Assembly: GCF_014171595.1 (NCBI RefSeq)
Contig: NZ_CP050451.1
Span: forward strand, 310,001-374,000
Direction: 5' to 3'
From: Massilia sp. Se16.2.3
Lineage (GTDB): Bacteria > Pseudomonadota > Gammaproteobacteria > Burkholderiales > Burkholderiaceae_D
Length of the DNA: 64,000 nt
Shown here: one piece after another, positions 49,384 through 57,376 of the stretch
How positions within the stretch are numbered: position 1 is the stretch's first letter
Layout: each line of letters starts with the position of its first letter
Position numbers and translations under genes: made by a program
The notes under the pieces: model-generated
Seen by the model: the letters and a program-made list of their open reading frames with translations, nothing else
The model's database searches: none
What the model was told of the DNA's origin: nothing

Positions 49384-49648
49384 GCAAGCTGGGGTCACGC
49401 AAGCTGGGGTCAGGTCTGACATTTGGACACGAGCTCAGCTAAAAACGGTGGCAGTCCTTGTTCATTCGCAAACTGGGGTCAGGTCTGACATTTGGACACG
49501 AGCTCAGCTAAAAACGGTGGCAGTCCTTGTTCAAGAGTGAGCCATGGATAATGCGTTTCCCCCACAGCAGGGTGTAGCGTGGAATAACTGCTGAGGCCGT
49601 GTCCGAATGTCAGACCTGACCCCAGCAGTACGCCTCAGCAGTACGCCT
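49384..49648. repeat. REP-like element with tandem and inverted ends
   Basis: A 61-base unit beginning CTGGGGTCAGGTCTGACAT occurs at 49404-49464 and 49473-49533 (period 69). A partial third start is at 49390. The same end sequence returns inverted at 49599-49625, differing by one base in 27. A short direct repeat (GCAGTACGCCTC-type) follows to 49648. The GGGGTCAGGTCT ends resemble the flanks of REP-associated tyrosine transposase genes, but no transposase lies here, so this is a transposase-less remnant. Confidence 0.8.
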
Positions 49649-49676
49649 GCCCGAGCCGGTTTTGCGCCAGGGCGGC

Positions 49677-49972
49677 TCAGCCACCCTGAATCCAGGTCGT
49701 CTTCAGCTCGGTATATTTATCGAAGGCATGCAGCGGCTTGTCGCGCCCGTTGCCTGACTGTTCATAGCCGTCGAAGGGTACGGTGAGATCGTCGTTGTCT
49801 ACTGGTTGACGTGGACTGTGCCAGCACGCAGACCCCGTGCCGTGCGGATGGCGCGGCTCAGGTTGGCCGTCCGGATGCCTGCCGCCAAGCCGTTAGCCCG
49901 GCGGCCGTCGATGAAAGCGCGGCCGTCGATGCACAGTGTGGCGGCAGCGTCGTGCCATTGTGTTGTTGGCAT
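49677..49972 (-). pseudogene. puuC: Remnant of gamma-glutamyl-aminobutyraldehyde dehydrogenase
   Basis: On the minus strand the first ~25 codons (TLCIDGRAFIDG) match the start of a PuuC-type aldehyde dehydrogenase and run straight into the C-terminal segment (GLAAGIRTANLSRA, GLRAGTVHVNQ). After a stop at 49799-49801 the next frame continues (NDDLTVPFDGYEQSGNGRDK, KYTELKTTWIQGG) to the stop at 49677. So about 400 codons, including the catalytic Cys, have been deleted and one base is also missing at the VNQ-Y-DND junction. It cannot be active. It lies in a putrescine pathway locus where a functional copy is expected. Confidence 0.85.
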
Positions 49973-50106
49973 GCCAGTGTTCCTCCCATATTGAGTAAAA
50001 AACACGACAAAAAGCAGGAGCGATGCGATCCAGAAGCGAACTTATGCCGCTATAATCGCCGATTTTCCGCCCGATAATATCTGCCCCTTCCGGAGCCTTC
50101 CACACC

Positions 50107-51567
50107 ATGAACTACACCTTGATCACTTGCGTCGTGCTCTACCTGCTGGGCACGCTGGCGCTGGGCGTTTGGGCGGGCTCGCGCATCAAGAACACCAGCG
50201 ACTTCGCCGTCGCAGGACGCAGCCTGCCCCTGGTCATGGTCATCACCACGACTTTCGCCACCTGGTTCGGCGCGGAGACCGTGATGGGCGTGCCCGCCCG
50301 CTTCGTGCAGGGCGGCCTGAACGCCGTCATCGAGGATCCGTTCGGCGCCGGCACCTGCCTGATCCTGGTCGGCCTGTTCTTCGCCACCAAACTGTATAAA
50401 CTCAACCTGCTGACGATCGGCGACTATTACCGCGAGCGCTACGGCAAGGGCATCGAGATCTTCTGCTCGGTGGCGATCATCCTCAGCTACCTCGGCTGGG
50501 TCGCGGCCCAGATCACGGCGCTCGGCCTGGTGTTTTCGGTGCTGACGAATGGTGCGATGGAGCCCTGGGTGGGCATGGTGATTGGCACCCTTGCCGTGCT
50601 GATCTACGTGGTGGTCGGCGGCTTCCTGGCCGTCGCCCTGACCGACTTCATCCAGATGATCGTGCTCGTCATCGGCATGTCGATCATCGCCTTTTTTGCT
50701 GCCGACCTGGCCGGCGGCGCCGACAAGGTGCTCGGCATGGCCCAGCAGGCGAATTTGTGGCGCCTGCTGCCGGAGCCAAGTTTTAACAGCATCATCTTCT
50801 TCATCGGCGCGGCCATCACGATGATGTTCGGCAGCATTCCGCAGCAGGACGTGTTCCAGCGGGTGATGTCGGCCAAGGATGCACCGACGGCGCGTACCGG
50901 TGCCGTGATCGGCGGCGCCAGCTACATCCTGTTCGGCTTCGTGCCGATGTTCATCGTCGCCGCGGCCGTCGTCGTCATGGGCGACCATGCCCTCGACATC
51001 GCCAAGAACGATTACCAGCGCCTGCTGCCGACCTTCGTGATGACGAAAATGCCGCTGGTAATGCAGATCCTGTTCTTCGGCGCCCTGCTGTCGGCGATCA
51101 AGAGCACTTCGTCGGCCACCCTGCTCGCGCCGTCGACCAGTTTTACCGAAAACATCCTCAAAAACCTCCGTCCGGGCATGAGCGACAAGCAGCAGCTGCT
51201 GGCGATGCGCATTACCATCGTCGTCTTCGCCACGCTGGTGCTGATTTACGCGATTGCGATGGAAGGCACATCGATCTATGAGCTGGTGTCCTCGGCCTAT
51301 CAGGTGACCCTGGTTGCGGCCTTCGTGCCGCTGGTCATGGGCCTGTACTGGAAGCGCGCCACCACCCAGGGTGCGATCGTCTCGATCGCCGCCGGCATGG
51401 TCGTCTGGATCCTGTTCTTCCCGCAGCTGTCGTCACTGGGCGAACACTTCCCGGGCCAGCTGGCCGGTTTGCTGGCGGCGTTTGCCGGCATGTTTATTGG
51501 TTCGCTGGCACCGCAGGTGTTCAAGAACCGGACCGAGCCGACGAAACATATCGCGGCGAATGTGTGA
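50107..51567 (+). CDS. Sodium:solute symporter family transporter
   Basis: A 486-residue inner-membrane protein with about 13 helices. SSS hallmarks: SRIKNTSDFAVAGRSLPLVMVITTTFATWFGAETVMGVPARFVQGG, and LLSAIKSTSSATLLAPSTSFTENI with the sodium-binding Ser/Thr region. It is embedded in the putrescine locus with divergent aminotransferase, so an amine or amino acid substrate is plausible but unproven. It is unrelated in detail to the symporter at 33284. Confidence 0.9.
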   Translation: MNYTLITCVVLYLLGTLALGVWAGSRIKNTSDFAVAGRSLPLVMVITTTFATWFGAETVMGVPARFVQGGLNAVIEDPFGAGTCLILVGLFFATKLYKLNLLTIGDYYRERYGKGIEIFCSVAIILSYLGWVAAQITALGLVFSVLTNGAMEPWVGMVIGTLAVLIYVVVGGFLAVALTDFIQMIVLVIGMSIIAFFAADLAGGADKVLGMAQQANLWRLLPEPSFNSIIFFIGAAITMMFGSIPQQDVFQRVMSAKDAPTARTGAVIGGASYILFGFVPMFIVAAAVVVMGDHALDIAKNDYQRLLPTFVMTKMPLVMQILFFGALLSAIKSTSSATLLAPSTSFTENILKNLRPGMSDKQQLLAMRITIVVFATLVLIYAIAMEGTSIYELVSSAYQVTLVAAFVPLVMGLYWKRATTQGAIVSIAAGMVVWILFFPQLSSLGEHFPGQLAGLLAAFAGMFIGSLAPQVFKNRTEPTKHIAANV

Positions 51568-51582
51568 GCGGCAGGATCGGCC

Positions 51583-51897
51583 ATGATGACTGGTCCGGGC
51601 GATCAACACTCTTTCGGTAGCCGCGTCATACAGATTAGCCTGAACGACGTAAGGAATGTGTTTCAGGACGTCCTGCATCACCGCATGACGAGGGAAGCCG
51701 CCGACCGCTGGGCGTACTCGATCATGCAGGCGTCAGAAGGAAAGTCGCTGGAATATGTACCGCCCAGTGAGCAGGACCGGATATGGGCTGGCGTCATGTT
51801 TCTCTTGGGTGCTGACTTGCAAGAATCACCTGGCCAGTACTTGTTCAGTGACGAAGCTATCCACGACTGTATGCTGAAGGCGTGCGGCGACGCCTGA
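51583..51897 (+). CDS. Hypothetical protein
   Basis: A 104-residue soluble protein: VIQISLNDVRNVFQDVLHHRMTREAADRWAYSIMQASEGKSLEYVPPSEQDRIWAGVMFLLGADLQ. The helical pattern with conserved-looking Trp and R-A-x-RWA recalls small uncharacterised proteins found beside contact-dependent or other toxin systems, though no toxin is near. GC is lower than the neighbours. It starts 15 bases after the symporter stop; the second Met (51586) is an alternative start. Confidence 0.7.
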   Translation: MMTGPGDQHSFGSRVIQISLNDVRNVFQDVLHHRMTREAADRWAYSIMQASEGKSLEYVPPSEQDRIWAGVMFLLGADLQESPGQYLFSDEAIHDCMLKACGDA

Positions 51898-51925
51898 AGC
51901 CTCACCGCGTTCGCCTAAACATCCG

Positions 51926-53374
51926 CTACATCCATCCTCGTGCACGCACATCGGCCTGCGTCAAATCCAGGCACGCCCAAATCCGCGCCGCCATCGCATC
52001 GATCTCCGATTTCGTCATCACCAGCGGCGGCGCCACGATCATCCTGTCGCCCACGGCGCGCATGATCACCCCCTGCTCGAACATGTGACCTCGGCACAGC
52101 ATGCCGACATGCAGCGCGCGCTCGAAGGGCATGCAGTCGTGCAGCGTCGGCCCCTTTTCCCTGACCAGGTTCAGGCCCGCCACCATGCCGCAGCTGTCGG
52201 CGTAACCCACCAGCGGGTGCTGCGCGAGCTTGCTGAAGGCCGCCGCCAGGTGCGGCCCGGTTTCCAGCGCCACCTTTTCTATCAACCGCTCCTCGCGCAG
52301 GATGCGCAGGTTCGCCAGCGCCGCCGCGCAGGCCACCGGATGGCCGGAATACGTAAAACCGTGATTGAAGTCGCCGCCCTTTTCGATCAGCGCATGGGCC
52401 ACACGCTCGCCGACCAGCACGCCGCCCAGTGGCACGTAGCCGGAGGTGACGCCCTTGGCAAAGCTGATCAGGTCGGGTTGAAAACCCATCAGTTCGCAGC
52501 CGAACCAGGTTCCCAGTCGCCCGAAGCCGCAGATCACTTCGTCGGCGACGAGCAGGATGCCGTACTTGTCGCAGATGCGCTGCACTTCCGGCCAGTAGGT
52601 CGCGGGCGGAATGATGACGCCGCCCGCGCCCTGCACCGGTTCGCCGATGAAGGCGGCGACGTTCTCCGGGCCGACGGCGAGGATTTCTTCTTCCAGCCAG
52701 CCCGCCGCCAGCAAACCGAAGGCGTTCTCGCTCATGCCCTGGCCGTGTTCGCCGTAATGGGGCTGGCCGATGTGGCGGATGCCCGGGACCGGCAACCCGC
52801 CCTGGGCATGCATGCCAGCCATGCCGCCCAATGAGGCCCCGGCCAGCGTGCTGCCGTGGTAGGCGTTGTGGCGACTGATGATGACCTGGCGATCCGGCTG
52901 GCCGAGGATGTCCCAGTAGCGCCGCACCATGCGCACGACGGTGTCGTTTGCCTCGGAGCCGGAGCCGGTGAAGAACACGTGGGAAAACCGCGGCGGGGCG
53001 AGCGCCACCAGTTCGGCCGCCAGCTGCACGGCCGGAACATTGGTCGTGTTGAAGAAGCTGTTATAGAAAGGCAGGGTTTCCATCTGCCGGTAGACGGCTT
53101 CGGAAATGGCCGTGCGCCCGTAGCCGGCGTTCACGCACCAGAGGCCCGACATGCCGTCGATGATCTGGCGGCCGTCGGAGTCCCATAGATACACGCCTTG
53201 CCCGCGCACGATCACGCGCGCACCCTTGTCACGCAAGGCCGCGTGGTCGGTGAAGGGATGCAGGAAGTGGGCCGCATCGAGTTGTTGAAGGGCACGCGTG
53301 TCGAAGGTTTCTGCTTCGGGCACGCGCAAGGAGGCCAAGCTGGCGGCAATCACCGCCGTGTCATCGGTTGCCAT
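51926..53374 (-). CDS. spuC: Class III aminotransferase (putrescine--pyruvate type)
   Basis: A 482-residue PLP enzyme: GVYLWDSDGRQIIDGMSGLWCVNAGYG, FFTGSGSEANDTVVRMVRRYW, ISRHNAYHGSTLAGASLGG, ILLVADEVICGFGRLG and the PLP-Lys in LISFAKGVTSGYVPLGG. The sequence and its neighbours (GS-like, PuuD) fit SpuC, which transfers the amine of putrescine or its relatives to pyruvate. Its start ATG 53374 lies 90 bases after the GS-like gene stop. The same gene set in related genomes normally includes the now-lost puuC. Confidence 0.9.
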   Translation of the reverse strand: MATDDTAVIAASLASLRVPEAETFDTRALQQLDAAHFLHPFTDHAALRDKGARVIVRGQGVYLWDSDGRQIIDGMSGLWCVNAGYGRTAISEAVYRQMETLPFYNSFFNTTNVPAVQLAAELVALAPPRFSHVFFTGSGSEANDTVVRMVRRYWDILGQPDRQVIISRHNAYHGSTLAGASLGGMAGMHAQGGLPVPGIRHIGQPHYGEHGQGMSENAFGLLAAGWLEEEILAVGPENVAAFIGEPVQGAGGVIIPPATYWPEVQRICDKYGILLVADEVICGFGRLGTWFGCELMGFQPDLISFAKGVTSGYVPLGGVLVGERVAHALIEKGGDFNHGFTYSGHPVACAAALANLRILREERLIEKVALETGPHLAAAFSKLAQHPLVGYADSCGMVAGLNLVREKGPTLHDCMPFERALHVGMLCRGHMFEQGVIMRAVGDRMIVAPPLVMTKSEIDAMAARIWACLDLTQADVRARGWM

Positions 53375-53463
53375 GATGGCACCTCGTTTTTAGTGTGGAG
53401 ATCCCTGGTTCTGCTGCGGTGCTGCGGTGCTGCGGTGCTTCCGTGCTTCGGTAAAAAACCTGT

Positions 53464-54834
53464 TCAGACGTGCAGCAGCAGGTGTTCGCGTTCCCACGGG
53501 CTGATGACGGTCATGAATTCCTGGTGTTCGAGCTCCTTGATCGCGGAATACACGTCGATGAAGCGCTGGCCCAGCACCTCGCGCACGCGTTCCTCGGCGC
53601 GCAGCAGGGTCAATGCCTCGGGCAGGCCCTGGGGCAGTTCGACCGGCATGTTGTAGGCGCTGCCTTCGACAATGGGCGACGGTTCGATCGCATGCACCAT
53701 GCCGAGGTAGCCGCAGGCCAGCGTGACGGCCAGCGCCAGATACGGATTGGCGTCGGCGCCGATGATGCGGTTCTCGACGCGGCGGTCTTGCGCGCCGGAG
53801 ACGGGGACGCGGAAGCCCACGGTGCGGTTGTCGATTCCCCACTGCAGGTTGATCGGGGCGGCCGTGTGGCGCACGATGCGGCGGTAGGAATTCACATAGG
53901 GGGCGACGATCGCCATCGCCGACGGCATGTAGCGCTGCAGGCCGCCGACGTAATGGTGGAACAGCGCCGACGCGGTCCCGTCGGCGTTACTGAAGATGTT
54001 CTGGCCGGTTTCGGCATCGACCACGCTCTGGTGCACGTGCATGGCCGAGCCCGGTTCGCCCGCCATCGGCTTGGCCATGAAGGTGGCGTACATGTCGTGC
54101 TTCAGGGCCGCTTCGCGCAGCGTGCGCTTGAAATAGAAGACTTTATCGGCCAGGCCCAGCGGGTCGCCGTGCTGGAAATTGATTTCCATCTGGCCGGCGC
54201 CGATCTCGTGGATCAGGGTGTCGACGTCGAGGTTCATCAGGTCGCAATAATCGTAGATGTCCTCGAACAGCGGGTCGAACTCGTTAACCGCGTCGATGCT
54301 GTAGACCTGGCGGCTGGTTTCGGCGCGGCCGCTGCGGCCGATCGGCGAGGCCAGCGGCAAGTCGGGGTCGATGTTCTTGGCCGTCAGGTAGAACTCCAGT
54401 TCCGGCGCCACCAGCGGCTTCCAGCCCTTTTGCTGGTAGAGCTTGAGCACACGGCGCAGCACCGTGCGCGGGGCGAAATCGACCAGCTCGCCATTGGCGA
54501 AATAGCAGTCGTGAATCACCTGCGCGGTAGGATCGACCGCCCACGGCACCATCGTGATGGTGGTGGGGTCGGCCTTCAGGATCATGTCGCGGTCGGTGCT
54601 GGAAATGGCGCGGTCGTAGGCATCGTCGCGGGTGGGCGAGTTGCCGGTGACGGTCATGCCGAGCACGGCTTCCGGCAGGCGCATGCCGCGCTCTTCGGTG
54701 AATTTCACGCGCGGCAGGATCTTGCCTCTGGCAACGCCGGTCAGGTCGGGGACCAGGCATTCGATTTCAGTGACGCGCTTGGCATTGAGCCAGTCGTCCA
54801 TGTCGTTGTAAGAAAAATTCTCGCGGATTGCCAT
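53464..54834 (-). CDS. puuA: Gamma-glutamylputrescine synthetase family protein
   Basis: A 456-residue GS-fold enzyme, a paralogue of the one at 47401: EIECLVPDLTGVARGKILPRVKFTEERGMRLPEAVLGMTVTG, LVAPELEFYLTAKN, GQMEINFQHGDPLGLADKVFYFKRTLREAALKH, AGEPGSAMHVHQSVVDAETGQNIF, NRIIGADANPYLALAVTLACGYLGM. It should ligate glutamate to putrescine. It follows puuD by 123 bases, and is the second gene in a puuD-puuA-spuC minus-strand row. Confidence 0.92.
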   Translation of the reverse strand: MAIRENFSYNDMDDWLNAKRVTEIECLVPDLTGVARGKILPRVKFTEERGMRLPEAVLGMTVTGNSPTRDDAYDRAISSTDRDMILKADPTTITMVPWAVDPTAQVIHDCYFANGELVDFAPRTVLRRVLKLYQQKGWKPLVAPELEFYLTAKNIDPDLPLASPIGRSGRAETSRQVYSIDAVNEFDPLFEDIYDYCDLMNLDVDTLIHEIGAGQMEINFQHGDPLGLADKVFYFKRTLREAALKHDMYATFMAKPMAGEPGSAMHVHQSVVDAETGQNIFSNADGTASALFHHYVGGLQRYMPSAMAIVAPYVNSYRRIVRHTAAPINLQWGIDNRTVGFRVPVSGAQDRRVENRIIGADANPYLALAVTLACGYLGMVHAIEPSPIVEGSAYNMPVELPQGLPEALTLLRAEERVREVLGQRFIDVYSAIKELEHQEFMTVISPWEREHLLLHV

Positions 54835-54957
54835 GTTTGCCTCTCGTTCTGTTCAGTCTTCGCAGGCGCGCATTGATGCGCCCTGCACGGGTGCGGAGAG
54901 AACGAGGCAGCTAGGGGACGGCGCCAACCGCCCACATGCGGGATGTGTCCCGGGCAG

Positions 54958-55716
54958 TCATGTGTTTCCCGATTTCTTGGCTCGGTAATCGCGGCAAGCC
55001 TGGCCGAAGGCACCGAACATCTTCATGGAATACGGATTGTGCGTGATGCGCCATTCGGGATGCCATTGCACTGCCAGCGTGAAGCCGGGTGCGGCGGCGA
55101 CCGAAAAGGCTTCCACCAGGCCATCCTCGGCGGTGGCTTCGACCACCAGGCCGGGCGCCAGTTCGGCAACCCCCTGCCCGTGCAGCGAATTGACGGGAAT
55201 TTCGTCGGCGCCGACGATCTCGCGCAGCTTGCCGCCCGGGGTCAGCATCACCTTGTGGGCGTCGCCGTATTGCTCGTCCATGCCAAGCTCGGGTTTTTCG
55301 CGGTGGTCGAACTTGCCTTCGACCAGTTGCACCGCCTGGTGCAGGGTGCCACCGAGGGCCACGTTCATCTCCTGGAAACCGCGGCAGATCGCAATGATCG
55401 GAATGCCGCGCCCGACCGCCGCCCGGATCAGTGGCAGGGTCGTTTCGTCGCGCGCCCGGTCCTGGGGCAGCGAGGGGTCGAGCACTTCTTCGGAGTAATA
55501 GCTGGGGTGAACATTCGACGCCGAACCGGTCAGCATGATCCCATGGCACAGCTGCAGCATCGTCTCCAGGTCGAGCGCCGGCCCGAGCGAGGGCAGGATC
55601 ATGGGAGCGCAGTCGGCGCCGAGGACAACGGCGTCGACATATTTGTGCTGGGCAGCGTGATACGGATGTTCGCCGAAATCACGCGTGCAGGCTGGAACGA
55701 TGACGATGGGGCGCAT
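54958..55716 (-). CDS. puuD: Gamma-glutamyl-gamma-aminobutyrate hydrolase
   Basis: A 252-residue class I glutamine amidotransferase-like enzyme: RPIVIVPACTRDFGEHPYH, CHGIMLTGSASNVHPSYYSEE, ICRGFQEMNVALGGTLHQ (nucleophile Cys near residue 113) and WHPEW with the catalytic His. It removes glutamate from gamma-glutamyl-GABA. ATG 55716 chosen; the earlier frame has no N-terminal homology. First gene of the row. Confidence 0.93.
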   Translation of the reverse strand: MRPIVIVPACTRDFGEHPYHAAQHKYVDAVVLGADCAPMILPSLGPALDLETMLQLCHGIMLTGSASNVHPSYYSEEVLDPSLPQDRARDETTLPLIRAAVGRGIPIIAICRGFQEMNVALGGTLHQAVQLVEGKFDHREKPELGMDEQYGDAHKVMLTPGGKLREIVGADEIPVNSLHGQGVAELAPGLVVEATAEDGLVEAFSVAAAPGFTLAVQWHPEWRITHNPYSMKMFGAFGQACRDYRAKKSGNT

Positions 55717-56115
55717 GGAAACTCTACCTTGTCGTGGGCGCACTGAGACCATCATACGAGCTATCTGGTCCGAGCGCGAGTGGCCATTAATCCAGATCAA
55801 ACACTCAGCGTTTATGTCACACGCATGGCGCCGATCTGCTACTCAATCCGCGGTTTCATGGCAAAAGCTTATCGGTAACGCGCCGACCATGCCAACACGA
55901 ATAGGCTGGGCAATACGGCTGCCGCGCATCGCCGCAGCGGGTGGCCGCCTGCCGCTGAAGCTGGAGGCTTCCTGTCGAAAAATTTTACATGTGCAGTAGC
56001 TGTTGATCCGGCACAAACTATAAGTACTTGAAGGAAATGACTATTTCTTTTATGGCATGATAATTGCTTATACTAAATCAGAGCGTATGTCCGCGACAAT
56101 AATCAATGTAAGCCC
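55717..56115. other. Divergent intergenic region between puuD and PEP-CTERM gene
   Basis: A 399-base region. It holds the sigma-54 promoter at 56053-56068 for the rightward gene and presumably a promoter for puuD. The last 120 bases are AT-rich. No coding frame looks real. Confidence 0.5.
56053..56068 (+). promoter_or_regulatory. Sigma-54 promoter of the PEP-CTERM gene
   Basis: TGGCATG-N4-TTGCT, matching the -24/-12 consensus with GG and GC correctly spaced. Predicted start near 56079, 37 bases before the ATG. PEP-CTERM genes in other betaproteobacteria are activated by the PrsK/PrsR pair from such promoters. Confidence 0.82.
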
Positions 56116-56970
56116 ATGAACGTCCTGAAAAAAATCATCACTTCCGCAGTCCTCACCCTTGGCATCACGGGCGCCGCCCACGCAACCTTCCTGTCGGGCG
56201 CCTACATCACGACCGGCGATCCCTACAACTTCACGCTGCAATTTGCGCAACAGGCCAATACCCGGATCGAGTCGGCCAAACTGTCCCTGTATTTTTCCGA
56301 TCCGATCGATTACTGGTTCAAGACGAGCGAAACGCTGACGGTCAAGCTCGACAACACGGTGGCCGGCATCATCCGCAACGTCGACGCCGACGGCGACAAA
56401 TACGTGTTCAACGTCCTGCCTTCGCTGCTGAGCGACGGCAAGCTGAAGGTGTCCCTGAGCCTGGGCTGCACGACCGACTACGCCTGCGTCTGCATCGGCC
56501 AGGATGTCTGGCTGAACGACGTGCTGCTGGCAATCAGCCGGGTCTCGACGGTACCGACCGTGCCTGTCAAGCCGGTCACTCCGGCGACCCCGGCGACCCC
56601 GGCAAACCCTGGCAGCACGACGCCGGTCACGCCGCCTGCACCGACCACGCCACCGATCGTGACGCTGCCGCTGCCGCCGACGGCGATCGATCCAGCCGTA
56701 CCGAAGGTGCCAACCGAGCCGGCGCCTGCCGACACCACCCCGCCGCTCGTCACCCTGCCGCTGCCGGTCACGCCGTTCGAGCCGTCCCTGCCGAACGTGC
56801 CGACCATGCCTGACCAGCCGGCCGTGCCAAGCCAGCCAGGCATTCCGGCCGACCTGCCGACCGAGCACGCCGGCAACCCGGCCGCACCGGTCGACGTGCC
56901 GGAGCCAGGCACCCTGCTGAGCCTGGGCCTCGGCCTGCTGGGCCTGGCCGCCGTGCGCCGTCGCACCTGA
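56116..56970 (+). CDS. PEP-CTERM sorting domain protein with Pro/Thr-rich repeats
   Basis: A 284-residue secreted protein. Signal peptide to AHA (residue 23); a globular beta-rich domain (about 24-145) with three Cys (C118, C124, C126); a Pro/Thr/Val-rich linker including two copies of a 30-residue repeat (177-206 and 207-236, each opening TTPPIVTLPLP or TTPPLVTLPLP); and the C-terminal sorting signal VPEPGTLLSLGLGLLGLAAVRRRT. Exosortase cleaves at the PEP motif and the protein is displayed or released with exopolysaccharide. Function unknown. It has its own sigma-54 promoter. Confidence 0.93.
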   Translation: MNVLKKIITSAVLTLGITGAAHATFLSGAYITTGDPYNFTLQFAQQANTRIESAKLSLYFSDPIDYWFKTSETLTVKLDNTVAGIIRNVDADGDKYVFNVLPSLLSDGKLKVSLSLGCTTDYACVCIGQDVWLNDVLLAISRVSTVPTVPVKPVTPATPATPANPGSTTPVTPPAPTTPPIVTLPLPPTAIDPAVPKVPTEPAPADTTPPLVTLPLPVTPFEPSLPNVPTMPDQPAVPSQPGIPADLPTEHAGNPAAPVDVPEPGTLLSLGLGLLGLAAVRRRT

Positions 56971-57376
56971 TTCGGTACTCCAGTCGCCATACCGGGCGCC
57001 TCGTGCGCCCGGCACAGTCTCTTTCGCCCTTCCCCACCCTCGCGCTACGCTTCCTTTCGGCCTGCGCACGGGCGGCCGCTACGCGCCGCCATGCCCGCTC
57101 CCGCCAACATGCGCGGATTGCCCGGGTTGTCAAGACCGCCCGTACGCCAACCATCTCCTGCCTCGACGCCAGCGCAGTACCCAGTCCGACCTGGCACTTG
57201 TGTCTGTTCCTCGCCGTTCAATTACCCGCTATGATCGATCCGGCAAGATCGATCGGCCTGCCGTTCGCCCGCGACAGCACCACGCTGACCGGAATTCCCT
57301 CCGGCAGCCGGCGCACATGCACGCACGGCCCGGCCGCCGTTCTCGACCATCACATGAACAATCCAGGAGACACGCA
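56971..57376. other. Intergenic region, no gene supported
   Basis: 406 bases between the PEP-CTERM gene and the carboxylesterase. A frame from 57003 to 57380 lacks a Shine-Dalgarno and has Arg/Ala/His composition typical of random GC-rich frames. The end provides the AGGAGA Shine-Dalgarno for the esterase. Confidence 0.5.

Larger units (their letters stand above)
49331..50106. other. Gene-poor island with repeats and a decayed gene
   Basis: Contains the tandem/inverted repeat element (49384-49648) and the puuC remnant (49677-49972). The remaining bases up to the symporter start hold that gene's promoter region and nothing else I can name. Confidence 0.6.

Noticed and set aside
49404..49533. 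Possible CRISPR array
   Set aside because: Only two full repeats of 61 bases with an 8-base gap, and an inverted third end. No regular spacers and no cas gene; it is a REP-like element.
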